Shown: one piece after another, positions 1 through 8,100 of the stretch | Layout of the letters: each line of letters opens with the position of its first letter | Numbering within the stretch: position 1 is the stretch's first letter | Source: Butyricimonas paravirosa | Lineage (GTDB): Bacteria; Bacteroidota; Bacteroidia; Bacteroidales; Marinifilaceae | Assembly (NCBI RefSeq): GCF_032878955.1 | Contig: NZ_CP043839.1 | Coordinates: 4,402,001 to 4,466,000, forward strand | DNA length: 64,000 nt | Direction: 5' to 3' | Translations under genes and position numbers: made by a program | Notes under the pieces: model-generated | Told to the model about the DNA's origin: nothing | The model's input: the letters and a program-made list of their open reading frames with translations, nothing else | The model's database searches: none

Positions 1-812
1 AGCATTGCGGGACCCGGAGGGGTGTTGTCGCAGTCTCCACGGATAACCCGTTCACCTGGGGTAAACAGGATAGAGAGGTGTACAGCCTTGAACCCGGGAA
101 GTGTTACCAGGTCAGGTTCCCCTTGGGGCAGCGGGGATATCGTTTCGCATTGAGCACGGGTGTTTCTAGAAATATTCCGACAGAGATGTACGTGGACCTT
201 GAGAGGGAAGCGAGAAATCTAATGGTTCCTGCATGGGGTCGAGATACTTGTTGCGGGGTGTTCGAGATAGCTGGTTCCCTCTTTGACCGGGAAGACGACC
301 GGGTGATCTTGGTGGATAACGAATCCCCCGGTTTCCGGTTGATCACCTCTGGGAGGAAATGGTTACAGGCTTTGCTGGGGAAAGATGACAAGCCGTATGT
401 CGAGAACTTATCTTTTACGAATGCAACGGGGGTGTGGAGCAAGCATTATGCGGGGATGTATTGGGGGGATAGTATCCGTAGCGTGTACGGAAAGTTGGCG
501 GAAGTGGGTAGGTTTAAGGCGGAGTGGACAACCAGGATCGAACGGGAAGGAACCTATGAAATATTCGTGTTCACTCACGAACTGGATGGTTATTACCGAG
601 AGAAAAAAAGACGGCAAGAGTATTTTTATCGTATAGAAGGGGGAGGGTGTAACAAGGAAACGAGTCTGGTCCTGTTAGCGACGCAGAAGGGGTGGAAGTC
701 GCTAGGGAAGTACCATCTTTCAGAGGGAGAGGCTCGAATCGTTCTGGATGACAGAGGTGAACCGGGGCAGATCGTGATCGCTGATGCGGTGAAGTGGGTA
801 AGAGTGGATTAA
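1..812 (+). CDS. C-terminal part of a permease/pseudopeptidase-type fusion protein (5' end outside the window)
   Basis: The frame is open from base 3 to the stop at 812, with no need for the internal GTG at 78, so this is the end of a longer gene starting before the window. About 269 residues are visible. The sequence aligns by eye over its whole length with the C-terminal part of the protein at 44964-48320: both have a Gly/Glu-rich strand before a long loop, an I-V/L-V-D-x-E motif (around VILVDNESPGF here), then a module ending in ADAVKWVR plus one or two residues. That ending resembles golvesin/xanthan-lyase carbohydrate-binding-like domains. No membrane segment or catalytic motif is visible in the fragment. 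Function unknown; the paralogy is seen in the sequence, the domain name is inferred. Confidence 0.75.
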   Translation, partial: HCGTRRGVVAVSTDNPFTWGKQDREVYSLEPGKCYQVRFPLGQRGYRFALSTGVSRNIPTEMYVDLEREARNLMVPAWGRDTCCGVFEIAGSLFDREDDRVILVDNESPGFRLITSGRKWLQALLGKDDKPYVENLSFTNATGVWSKHYAGMYWGDSIRSVYGKLAEVGRFKAEWTTRIEREGTYEIFVFTHELDGYYREKKRRQEYFYRIEGGGCNKETSLVLLATQKGWKSLGKYHLSEGEARIVLDDRGEPGQIVIADAVKWVRVD

Positions 813-1005
813 GCATTTTATCTTATTGATGTGTTTGTTGGGAGTTTTTGGGGAAATAAGCCACGACAAACGCAAGATGGACGTGTCCCCTAGGTTACAG
901 AGCCGTTTGGTAACTGTGTTTGTTGTGCGGGGTGAGTTTGGGGGATGAGGGGGTGGGGACCAATTTCCCGCTAAACTCTGACTGAACAGGGGGTGAAGTA
1001 TAGGG
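813..1005. other. Intergenic gap between convergent genes
   Basis: Convergent spacer of 193 bases between the fusion-protein stop and the cls stop. It is G-rich on the plus strand. I see no reading frame, tRNA or convincing terminator in it. Confidence 0.5.
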
Positions 1006-2460
1006 TTAGAGCAACGGGGCGAAAAGTCGGGCTAGAGATTCCCGGATTTTATCCCGTTTCGGGCGGAATTTCCAGCGGTGGATGCTGATTTCGGAACTAC
1101 CTTTCAGGTCGTCCAGAAAATCAGAACCGAGTTGGCGACTGACGTTGCGGTCGTAGATGATGAGGTTGACTTCGAAGTTCTGTTCGAAACTACGGATGTC
1201 CATGTTGGCGGTACCCACAGAAGATACCAGTCCGTCCATGACGATCACTTTACTGTGGTTGAATCCTTTACGATATTGAAATACTCGAACCCCGGCTTCC
1301 AGTAGTTCCTCCACGTAGGAGCGTGTACACCAGTGCGTGAGTAGCGAGTCGGATTTATACGGGATCATGATGCGCACGTCCACGCCGCTCATGGCGGCGG
1401 TTTTCAGCGAGTTGATCGTGGTCTCTCCCGGCATGAAATAGGGGGTCGAGATGAAAACGTACTTCTTGGCCATGTTGATCAGCGTGAAGTAGGCTTGTTG
1501 GATGGATGTCCAATCGCTATCGGGACCGGATGCCACGGTTTGAACAACCACGTTGCCATCGACTTTCTTGTTGGGAAGGTATTCCGCCTTGTTCAGTAGA
1601 AGTTCCTGGCGAACAAAGTACCAGTCAAACAGGAAAACCACTTGCAACGAGGTGACGGCTTCTCCTTTCACTTTCAGGTGGGTGTCACGCCAGATGCCGA
1701 TGCCGGGTAATCCGTGCAGGTAACGGTCGGCGAAGTTTAACCCACCAATGAACCCGGTGTCCCCGTCCACGACGACGATTTTCCGGTGGTTCCGGTAGTT
1801 CACCTTATTCGTGAATAAGGGAAAGCGCACGGGAAGAAACGGGTAAATTTGAATCCCGGCGGCCTGCATCTCTTTGATGTAACGTTTGGGTAATTTCCAC
1901 GACCCCACGTCATCATAGATCACACGAACTTCCACGCCTTCCTTGGCTTTGGCGATAAGTAATTCTTTCAGTTTCTCTCCGAGTTCTCCTTTATCAATGA
2001 TATAGTATTCGAGGTGAATGTATTTTCGGGCTTTGGCGATGGCCTTGAAGATCGAACCGAAAGTAGCCTCCCCGTTATTCAGAATCTCGATCGTGTTATT
2101 TCGGGAAAGAAGGGCTTTGCTGTTGTTCAAGAGTAATGTCATCAACGGTTTCACCGCCTCCATGTCTTCTTTTTTCAACAATTCGGCTTTCTTGATACGT
2201 TGTTTCTGGTCTTCGCTCATGTATTGCAACCACTTGAAGTCACCCAGTCCTTTCATGGAGAACATCTTGATCTTCCGGTAATTCATGCCGAAATAGATGT
2301 AAAAGAATAGCCCGACGCCGGGTGCCAGCACGAGTACGAGTATCCACGCAAGTGTACGTACCGGATTCCTGTTTTCCAGTATGATCGTGTATATGATCGC
2401 CAAGATGGTGAGAATATACAGTACAATGCCAATGTCAATCGCAATACCCGTCCAGTTCAC
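1006..2460 (-). CDS. cls: Cardiolipin synthase (phospholipase D family)
   Basis: Inner-membrane enzyme that condenses two phosphatidylglycerol molecules to cardiolipin and glycerol. The 484-aa protein begins with two hydrophobic helices (about residues 5-28 and 37-58), the usual Cls membrane anchor. It has two HKD motifs, NHRKIVVVDG near residue 223 and FNHSKVIVMDG near 401; each supplies the His/Lys/Asp of a PLD half-site. Length fits the ClsA family (about 480-510). The gene diverges from prmC across a 57-bp spacer of heptamer repeats and converges with the partial gene at the left edge. Confidence 0.95.
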   Translation of the reverse strand: MNWTGIAIDIGIVLYILTILAIIYTIILENRNPVRTLAWILVLVLAPGVGLFFYIYFGMNYRKIKMFSMKGLGDFKWLQYMSEDQKQRIKKAELLKKEDMEAVKPLMTLLLNNSKALLSRNNTIEILNNGEATFGSIFKAIAKARKYIHLEYYIIDKGELGEKLKELLIAKAKEGVEVRVIYDDVGSWKLPKRYIKEMQAAGIQIYPFLPVRFPLFTNKVNYRNHRKIVVVDGDTGFIGGLNFADRYLHGLPGIGIWRDTHLKVKGEAVTSLQVVFLFDWYFVRQELLLNKAEYLPNKKVDGNVVVQTVASGPDSDWTSIQQAYFTLINMAKKYVFISTPYFMPGETTINSLKTAAMSGVDVRIMIPYKSDSLLTHWCTRSYVEELLEAGVRVFQYRKGFNHSKVIVMDGLVSSVGTANMDIRSFEQNFEVNLIIYDRNVSRQLGSDFLDDLKGSSEISIHRWKFRPKRDKIRESLARLFAPLL

Positions 2461-2465
2461 GCAAT

Positions 2466-2499
2466 TAAATTTTCAATTTTCAATTTTCAATTTTCAATT
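2466..2499. repeat. (CAATTTT)n heptamer repeat in the cls/prmC divergent spacer
   Basis: Four to five near-perfect tandem copies of the heptamer CAATTTT. The same heptamer recurs upstream of thyA, the 53094 gene, ffh and the 56371 gene. It lies directly upstream of the prmC -7 box. Confidence 0.8.
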
Positions 2500-2505
2500 A
2501 AACCG

Positions 2506-2513
2506 TATCTTTG
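2506..2513 (+). promoter_or_regulatory. Bacteroidetes-type -7 box (TATCTTTG) for prmC
   Basis: Exact match to TAnnTTTG. It ends only four bases before the ATG at 2518, so a transcript starting at the usual distance would be leaderless or would begin at the second ATG (2527). No clear -33 TTG is visible within the repeat. Confidence 0.6.
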
Positions 2514-2517
2514 TTCC

Positions 2518-3378
2518 ATGAATACGATGTTTGATTTACAACAATACGCATTACAGGAGCTAAAGGATACTTATACCGAGCATGAAATAAAAGTTTTATG
2601 CTCTCTTGCCTTTTGCAAACTGTTGCATTGTACAAATATAGAAATCCATCTTAACAAACACGAATTTTTGGCAAAAAGCTTTATCGATAAATTCCTTCTC
2701 GTCGTGGAAGAGTTAAAAACGGATAAACCGATCCAGTATATATTGGGAGAAACGGAATTTGCCGGTATTGATTTCCAGCTAAATAGTGAAACCTTGATTC
2801 CCCGGCCGGAGACGGAAGAACTGGTGATGTGGATCGTGGAATCGGGAGTGCAGCCGGGTGCAAGTGTTTTGGATATTGGAACGGGGAGTGGGTGTATCAT
2901 CGTGTCGTTGGGTAAGTTGTTGAAAGGAGTACGGCTTTGTGGGGTGGATATTTCCCCGGAGGCCGTGCGACAAGCTGCCGACAATGCCCGGAGAAATGGC
3001 GTGGAGGTGAAATTTGAAGTACGTGATATATTGAGTTACGAGGAATGGGAATGGCCCGGTTTCGACGTGATCGTGAGTAATCCGCCTTATGTGCGGGAGT
3101 CTGAGAAGGCGCTTATGCACGATCGGGTGTTGAATTATGAACCCTCCCGAGCTCTTTTCGTGCCGGATACTGATCCGTTAATGTTTTACCGGAAGATTGC
3201 CGGATTCGGTCGTGATCATCTGAACCGGGGTGGATTGCTGTTTTTAGAGATCAACGAGGCTTTTGGGAAAGAAACCGTCGAGTTACTTCGGGAGATGGGG
3301 TACGAGGATGTTGAATTGAGGAAGGATATTAATGAACGGGAGAGAATGGTGAAAGCCCGGGGAAATTTTAAATTCTAA
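2518..3378 (+). CDS. prmC: Peptide chain release factor N5-glutamine methyltransferase
   Basis: SAM-dependent methyltransferase that modifies the Gln of the GGQ loop in release factors RF1/RF2. The 286-aa protein has an N-terminal helical domain that binds release factor, a SAM-binding DIGTGSGCI loop from about residue 119, and the diagnostic NPPY motif at 188-191 that positions the target amide. Length is typical. Met1 and Met4 are both possible starts; the very close promoter would favour Met4 if a leader is needed. recX follows after 12 bp, so the two are probably co-transcribed. Confidence 0.95.
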   Translation: MNTMFDLQQYALQELKDTYTEHEIKVLCSLAFCKLLHCTNIEIHLNKHEFLAKSFIDKFLLVVEELKTDKPIQYILGETEFAGIDFQLNSETLIPRPETEELVMWIVESGVQPGASVLDIGTGSGCIIVSLGKLLKGVRLCGVDISPEAVRQAADNARRNGVEVKFEVRDILSYEEWEWPGFDVIVSNPPYVRESEKALMHDRVLNYEPSRALFVPDTDPLMFYRKIAGFGRDHLNRGGLLFLEINEAFGKETVELLREMGYEDVELRKDINERERMVKARGNFKF

Positions 3379-3390
3379 ATTACATCGAAA

Positions 3391-3846
3391 GTGGATGCGA
3401 AGAAAGCGTTGAATATTGTTGCCGGGCAGTGTAGTAAAAAGGAGTATTGTAGTTTTGATATTTTTAAAAAGTTACAGAGGTGGGAGTTAGAGGAAAAGGA
3501 TATTGCCGCGGTTATGGAGTTTTTGGTGAAGAATCATTTCTTGGATGATACTCGCTTTGCAGAGGCGTATGCCCGGGATAAGCATCGTTTTAATCGTTGG
3601 GGAAAGTTGAAGATCATGCAGATGCTCCGGCAAAAGCGTGTGCCGGAACGTATTATCGAACAGGCTTTGTCTTCTTTACCCGATGAGGAAAGTGACGCCA
3701 CGTGTCTGGCGCTGTTGAAACAAAAGAATCGGGGATTAAAAGAGGAGGACCCGTATAAGCGAAAAGCAAAGCTTTTCCGCTTTGCTTTGAGTCGTGGCTT
3801 TGATTATGAAACGATCAGTCGGTGTATCGATCAATTGCAGGATTGA
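3391..3846 (+). CDS. recX: Regulatory protein RecX
   Basis: Small helical modulator that binds RecA filaments. The 151-aa product has the RecX repeat pattern: an N-terminal Y/F-C-S stretch (KEYCSFDIFKKLQ), LVKNHFLDDTRFAEAYARDK and RWGKLKIMQMLRQKRV. Translation appears to start at GTG 3391, 12 bp after prmC; no in-frame ATG fits better. It ends one base before the stop of the convergent crp-like gene, with no room for a terminator between them. Confidence 0.9.
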   Translation: MDAKKALNIVAGQCSKKEYCSFDIFKKLQRWELEEKDIAAVMEFLVKNHFLDDTRFAEAYARDKHRFNRWGKLKIMQMLRQKRVPERIIEQALSSLPDEESDATCLALLKQKNRGLKEEDPYKRKAKLFRFALSRGFDYETISRCIDQLQD

Positions 3847-3847
3847 A

Positions 3848-4567
3848 TTATCCCATCTCGCTTACTTTTTCCAGCGCCTCCATGTTCGTAATCTTGATTT
3901 GCTTGCCGGAAAGTTCCAGTATGCCTTCCGAGGCAAAGTTGGAGAGCGTGCGGATGGCATTGGAGGTGGTCATGTTCGAGAGATTGGCCATGTCTTCCCG
4001 CGAGAGACAAATTTTCAAGGTCATGTTATCGTCCTCGAACCCGTAAGTGTCTTTCAGCACGAGCAAGGCTTCTGCCAGACGTCCGCGAATGTGTTTTTGC
4101 GTGAGTGTTACTGTTCGGCGGTTCGAGAATCCGAGGTCGGTAGCCAACGCCCGGATCACGTTCATGGCAACATCCGAGTTACTGCGCACGATACCGAAAA
4201 TAAGTTCTGTTTTCATGATGCAGACAATGGATTCCTCAAGAGCCTCCGCTGATGCGATGTGCATTTCCTCGGCAAAGAAAGCCCGGTAGCCGATAAACCC
4301 GACGGGTTTTGCCATACGCACGATTTGTTCCCGTCCCGCGATACCTTTCTTGGCGATTTTAGCTTTCCCGGTGATCAGACAAATTAACCCGAAAGGTTTA
4401 TTCCCTTCTTCGTAAATCAAGTCTCCTTTCCTGTACATTTTGCAAATGCTGGTTTGGCGAATAATGCTTTTGCTACTTTCGTCAAGACTTGCAAAAAGGG
4501 AGTTGGGACTATCAATGCAAATGTTGCAATATTTTTCGTGTAACTCTTTGTCTTTTATCGTTCTCAT
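3848..4567 (-). CDS. Crp/Fnr family transcriptional regulator
   Basis: 239-aa DNA-binding regulator. Residues about 25-145 form a cyclic-nucleotide-binding-like beta-roll (MYRKGDLIYEEGNKPFGLICLITGKAKI). Residues about 155-230 form a Crp-type winged helix with a recognition helix around LSREDMANLSNMTTSNAIRTLSNF. Near the N terminus are CNIC (C14, C17) and C42; this is fewer cysteines than the CX2CX5C of classical FNR, so an iron-sulfur cluster is possible but not shown. The ligand is unknown. It lies 22 bp upstream of the nadE stop and may be downstream of nadE in the same transcript. Confidence 0.88.
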   Translation of the reverse strand: MRTIKDKELHEKYCNICIDSPNSLFASLDESSKSIIRQTSICKMYRKGDLIYEEGNKPFGLICLITGKAKIAKKGIAGREQIVRMAKPVGFIGYRAFFAEEMHIASAEALEESIVCIMKTELIFGIVRSNSDVAMNVIRALATDLGFSNRRTVTLTQKHIRGRLAEALLVLKDTYGFEDDNMTLKICLSREDMANLSNMTTSNAIRTLSNFASEGILELSGKQIKITNMEALEKVSEMG

Positions 4568-4589
4568 AAACTCGTTCTCTTATCTGGTG

Positions 4590-6170
4590 TTATAGTTTGG
4601 CAACAAGTGGCATACGGCGTCCGCTGCCGAACGCTTTTTTACTGACTTTCAGTATCGGCGGGCATTGTGCCCGTTTGTAGTCGTTACGATTGACCAGGGT
4701 TATCGTTTTTTCAACGATTTCCGGGGCGAATCCTTTCGCTATAATTTCCTGTTTGGAACTATTTTCTTCGAGATATAGTTTCAAGATAGCGTCCAGCGTG
4801 TCGTAATCCGGTAGAGAGTCCTGATCTTTTTGCCCGGGCCGTAGTTCGGCAGAGGGGGCTTTCGTGATGGTATTCTCGGGGATTAATTCCCCGTTTCGGT
4901 TCACGTAACGGGATAATTTGTACACGTCGGTTTTGTACACGTCGCCCAGCACGGAAAGCGATCCGCACAAGTCCCCGTACAGGGTACCATAACCCACGGC
5001 TGCCTCGCTTTTATTGGAGGTGTTCAAAAGGATGTGACCGAATTTATTGGAAATGGCCATAACGAGAGACCCGCGAATACGGGCTTGCAGGTTTTCTTCG
5101 GCCACGTTGAAGGGTGCATCCTTGAAAACAGGGTGTAGCGTGGCGATAAAATTGTCGTATATTTCTTTTATGGGTAAGGTTTCGTGAGAGATGCCCAAGT
5201 TTTTGGCTAGGTCAACGGCATCTGTGACAGAGTGGTCGGTGGAGAATCGGGAAGGCATCAGTATGCCCAGCACGTTTTCTTTGCCAAGGGCCTCTGTTGC
5301 CAATGCGGCAACGAGGGCCGAATCGATTCCCCCGGAAAGTCCGAGTACGGCTTTCGAGAATCCGTTTTTGTGGAAGAAATCTTTTATTCCGAGGATAAGT
5401 GCATCGTGAATAAGAGCAATGGTATCCGGTCCTTTTTCTTTGAGGGCCGGGGCATTAAGCAGTCTTTCCGTGTCGATGATCATGAAATCTTCTTTGAACG
5501 CGGCTAGTTTGTATGTTGAAATCCCTTTGCTGTTGACCACGAAGGAGTTACCGTCAAATATCAGGGAGGCGTTCGCTCCCACGTGATTGAGTGATATGAG
5601 CGGGCATTTCTGTTTCCGGGCGATGTATGATAGACTTTCTTTCCGGTAAGCAAAACTTTCCGTGGTGAAAGGTGTCGAACCGACATGTACGATGATCGTG
5701 TCGGTCTTCTCGATCATGTTGGATTCGTACTCGTCGAAGATGACCCGGATATTCTGGTTCTTGTAGCGTAGGGGCGTGTTGGATTCTCCCGGGATGAAGT
5801 ACCGGCTCTCGTCGAAAACGTCGTAGTCGCTCAATATGGTTTTGTTTACCCCGCCTCGCACTTCCCCGTCGTACATGAAAAACATGGCGTTCATCAAGAT
5901 GCCATCTTCCAAGTCTAGGTTCGGGCCGCCCACTAATGCCGCTATGTTATGACATTGCTCGGCGATCTTTTCAATGCTGACACGACATTCGTTCACGAAA
6001 TATTCTTTCTCGAAAAGGTCTTGCGGGTAAGCCCCACAGATGGCGTGTTCGGGAAAAAGAACGAGTTCCGCTTTCATGGCTTTCGCCTTTTTTATGGCAG
6101 CAATAATAAGGTCCTTATTTTTGGAAATATCTCCGATGTGGTAGTTGATTTGAGGTATCGCTATTTTCAT
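4590..6170 (-). CDS. nadE: NAD+ synthetase with an N-terminal nitrilase-type domain that lacks its nucleophile
   Basis: Final step of NAD synthesis: amidation of deamido-NAD. The 526-aa protein has an N-terminal carbon-nitrogen hydrolase domain (1 to about 250) and a C-terminal ATP-pyrophosphatase domain with the SGGIDS P-loop near residue 278. In the amidase triad, Glu41 (FPEHAICG) and Lys110 (NKTILSDYDVFDE) are present. The nucleophile stretch usually read as VLICEDxW is here IRVIFDEYES, with Asp146 at the Cys position. By family knowledge this should abolish glutaminase activity and leave ammonia-dependent synthesis. The start at 6170 (MKIAIPQINYH) matches family N termini; a 17-codon upstream extension does not. 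Confidence 0.9.
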   Translation of the reverse strand: MKIAIPQINYHIGDISKNKDLIIAAIKKAKAMKAELVLFPEHAICGAYPQDLFEKEYFVNECRVSIEKIAEQCHNIAALVGGPNLDLEDGILMNAMFFMYDGEVRGGVNKTILSDYDVFDESRYFIPGESNTPLRYKNQNIRVIFDEYESNMIEKTDTIIVHVGSTPFTTESFAYRKESLSYIARKQKCPLISLNHVGANASLIFDGNSFVVNSKGISTYKLAAFKEDFMIIDTERLLNAPALKEKGPDTIALIHDALILGIKDFFHKNGFSKAVLGLSGGIDSALVAALATEALGKENVLGILMPSRFSTDHSVTDAVDLAKNLGISHETLPIKEIYDNFIATLHPVFKDAPFNVAEENLQARIRGSLVMAISNKFGHILLNTSNKSEAAVGYGTLYGDLCGSLSVLGDVYKTDVYKLSRYVNRNGELIPENTITKAPSAELRPGQKDQDSLPDYDTLDAILKLYLEENSSKQEIIAKGFAPEIVEKTITLVNRNDYKRAQCPPILKVSKKAFGSGRRMPLVAKL

Positions 6171-6319
6171 AATTCTGCACGTTGTATCCCTTGACGGGAT
6201 GGATTGTTGGTAAGCGTCCAAATAAATCTGGTAACTCTTTGGCAGCTTGTTTTGTTTATTGCTGCAAAAGTACGATTTTTGCGCAAAATAATGAATAAAG
6301 ATTAGGAAGATTGTTTACC

Positions 6320-6856
6320 ATGGATAAAAAAGAATTGCGGAAACAGGTTAAAGTTTTGAAAAGCCAGTATTCTCTGGAACAAAAGGTGGAGATGTCTCGT
6401 CCCTTGTGGAAGGAGTTGGAACAGACGGATTTTTTCAAGGAGGCCCGGACCGTGTTGCTCTACTGGTCGATGGACGACGAGGTGTTCACGCATGATTACG
6501 TCTGTAAGTGGGCGGGGGAGAAGACCGTCTTGTTGCCTTGCGTGAAAGGGGACGTGTTGGAATTGCGAGTGTTCAAGGGCATGGAATCCCTGCAACCGGG
6601 GGAGGCTTTCGGCATACTGGAGCCTGTTGGCGAATTGTACACGGATTACGACGCGATTGACTTGATTGTCGTGCCGGGCGTGGCTTTTGATCGCCACGGG
6701 AATCGTCTGGGACGAGGTCGCGGGTATTACGATAAGATTTTGAAAGAGACACGTGTTGCCCGGAAAGTGGGGATTTGTTTCGGATTCCAGTTCGTGGAAG
6801 AGGTGCCTGTCGATGAGCTGGACGTGCGGATGGATCTCGTGATTCATGGGATTTAA
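6320..6856 (+). CDS. 5-formyltetrahydrofolate cyclo-ligase
   Basis: Converts 5-formyl-THF and ATP to 5,10-methenyl-THF, feeding folate one-carbon pools. The 178-aa protein has the family signature VVPGVAFDRHGNRLGRGRGYYDKIL near its C terminus (nucleotide/folate loop; the usual GxGxGYYD appears as GRGRGYYD), and an N-terminal KKELRKQ helix. ATG 6320 follows a TAGGAAGA purine stretch at 6303-6310; a TTG nine bases upstream is a weaker start. thyA, folA and folD elsewhere in the window belong to the same folate metabolism. Confidence 0.93.
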   Translation: MDKKELRKQVKVLKSQYSLEQKVEMSRPLWKELEQTDFFKEARTVLLYWSMDDEVFTHDYVCKWAGEKTVLLPCVKGDVLELRVFKGMESLQPGEAFGILEPVGELYTDYDAIDLIVVPGVAFDRHGNRLGRGRGYYDKILKETRVARKVGICFGFQFVEEVPVDELDVRMDLVIHGI

Positions 6857-6925
6857 CGGGGTAACCCCGTGAGAAGGGGTGATTTGAGGGAGTTATCGGT
6901 AATGGTTTCGAATAGGTACAAAAAG

Positions 6926-6960
6926 AAAGCTGCCCCGAGAGAGGCAGCTTTGTTCTTTTC
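6926..6960. terminator. Probable bidirectional intrinsic terminator
   Basis: A perfect 9-bp stem, 6926-6934 (AAAGCTGCC) with 6943-6951 (GGCAGCTTT), has an 8-base loop, a T-rich tail on the plus strand and an A-rich flank on the other side. It sits between the convergent cyclo-ligase and ferredoxin genes and can serve both. Confidence 0.8.
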
Positions 6961-6972
6961 TTTTTATGATGA

Positions 6973-7143
6973 TTAAGCTTCTTTCGGAGCTCCAACAGGA
7001 CATACACCAGCGCAAGCCCCGCATGAGATACATTCATCAGCATTGATTTGATAGTGATCATCACCCATAGAGATTGCTCCTACCGGGCACTCTGATTCAC
7101 ATGCTCCACAAGAAATACAATCATCAGATATTACGTAAGCCAT
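6973..7143 (-). CDS. Small 2[4Fe-4S] ferredoxin
   Basis: A 56-aa gene, short enough to be missed by length cut-offs. The protein starts MAYVISDDCISCGAC and contains two CxxCxxCxxxCP cluster motifs (CISCGACESECP near residue 9 and CISCGACAGVCP near residue 38), separated by the usual acidic linker. This is the clostridial-type bacterial ferredoxin, a soluble low-potential electron carrier for anaerobic metabolism (for example pyruvate:ferredoxin oxidoreductase). It is monocistronic, with a terminator at 6926-6951. Confidence 0.95.
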   Translation of the reverse strand: MAYVISDDCISCGACESECPVGAISMGDDHYQINADECISCGACAGVCPVGAPKEA

Positions 7144-7510
7144 TTCTAAAAAAATTTGTTTGTTAATAATGACGCGAAAATAAGACCTATAATTGAAACA
7201 AAAAACTTTTTCAGAATAAAAAGGGTTGTTCCGTGTGAAAACTTGTCATTGAAAATGGTGGATTTTTGATTGTTTATAATTGATTGTCAGTGTGTTGTTT
7301 GGGCGTTGATGTGGTATTGATGAATGCTTATTTATATTGATTGTAAACTTTGGAAAAAGGAAAAAGTGTTGTGATTCTGATAATTTGTTCGTACATTTGC
7401 GCCGCATTAAAAGTACGGGGATAGTTTTAAACGTGTAATGGGAATGCAGACGTGGCTTATAACCCCGGGGCATCAGTCTGGATTTGAGTAGCACAAGCAA
7501 TGTTATTATT
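7144..7510. other. Intergenic region with rplY promoter and long leader
   Basis: Divergent spacer of 367 bases. The left half is AT-rich and should hold the ferredoxin promoter, but no exact leftward box is visible. The right half carries the rplY promoter and a leader of about 105 nt with complementary CGGGG and CCCCG blocks. No further gene is seen. Confidence 0.5.
7369..7399 (+). promoter_or_regulatory. Promoter of rplY (TTG - 20 bp - TACATTTG)
   Basis: TTG at 7369-7371 and TACATTTG at 7392-7399 are separated by 20 bp, matching the Bacteroidetes -33/-7 layout. Expected transcription start is near 7405, giving an rplY leader of about 105 nt. Confidence 0.7.
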
Positions 7511-8080
7511 ATGCAAGTATTTGATTTAAAAGGAGAAGTAAGAAACGATTTAGGTAAAAAAGCTACCAAGGCTGTAAGATATGCGGAGAAAGTTCCATGC
7601 GTTCTTTATGGTGGAGAGGCAAACGTTCATTTCGCAGTTTTGGATAAAGATTTGAAGAAACTTCTTTACACTCCTAATGTATATCTGGTAAATTTGGATC
7701 TTGATGGTAAATCTTACGGAGCCGTGATGAGAGATATTCAATTCCACCCGGTGACGGATAAGGTTTTACATATTGATTTCTACCAGACCTCAGAGGATAA
7801 GCCAGTTGTAATGGACGTTCCTGTTCGGGTAACGGGACACGCTGCCGGAGTTCAAGCCGGAGGTAAGTTGGCTATAATCACTCGTAAGTTGAAAGTAAAA
7901 GCTCTTCCGAAAGATATGCCGGATGAAGTGGTTGTTGATGTTACTTCTTTAGGTGTTGGTAAGGCTATTAAAGTACAGGATATTCACGTGGAAGGCGTAG
8001 AGTTAATGAATGCTAAGAGCGTTGTGGTTGCTCAGGTTAAATTGACAAGAGCTGCAAGAGCTGCACAAAGCGCTCAATAG
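7511..8080 (+). CDS. rplY: 50S ribosomal protein L25/general stress protein Ctc
   Basis: 5S rRNA-binding protein of the large subunit, in the long TL5/Ctc form (189 aa) with an N-terminal L25 beta-barrel (MQVFDLKGEVRNDLGKKATKAVR, PCVLYGGEANVHF) and a C-terminal beta domain (about 95-180). Start 7511 matches family N termini; a TTG nine codons upstream lies in the leader. pth follows after 20 bp, the common Bacteroidetes rplY-pth arrangement. The Ala/Gln-rich tail is typical of the order. Confidence 0.95.
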   Translation: MQVFDLKGEVRNDLGKKATKAVRYAEKVPCVLYGGEANVHFAVLDKDLKKLLYTPNVYLVNLDLDGKSYGAVMRDIQFHPVTDKVLHIDFYQTSEDKPVVMDVPVRVTGHAAGVQAGGKLAIITRKLKVKALPKDMPDEVVVDVTSLGVGKAIKVQDIHVEGVELMNAKSVVVAQVKLTRAARAAQSAQ

Positions 8081-8100
8081 TAGTTTGAAAAAATAGACAG

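Noticed and set aside
820..1000. tRNA-like or invertible GTTAC...GTAAC site near 895
   Set aside because: GTTAC and GTAAC are 11 bp apart, which does not match the spacing I recall for Bacteroides invertible sites, and there is only one such dyad.
2466..2499. CRISPR-like array from the heptamer repeats
   Set aside because: Unit is only 7 bp with no spacers; simple tandem repeat.
6302..6847. 181-codon open frame antisense to the cyclo-ligase gene
   Set aside because: Covers almost the same bases as a clear family member and encodes no recognisable domain; shadow.
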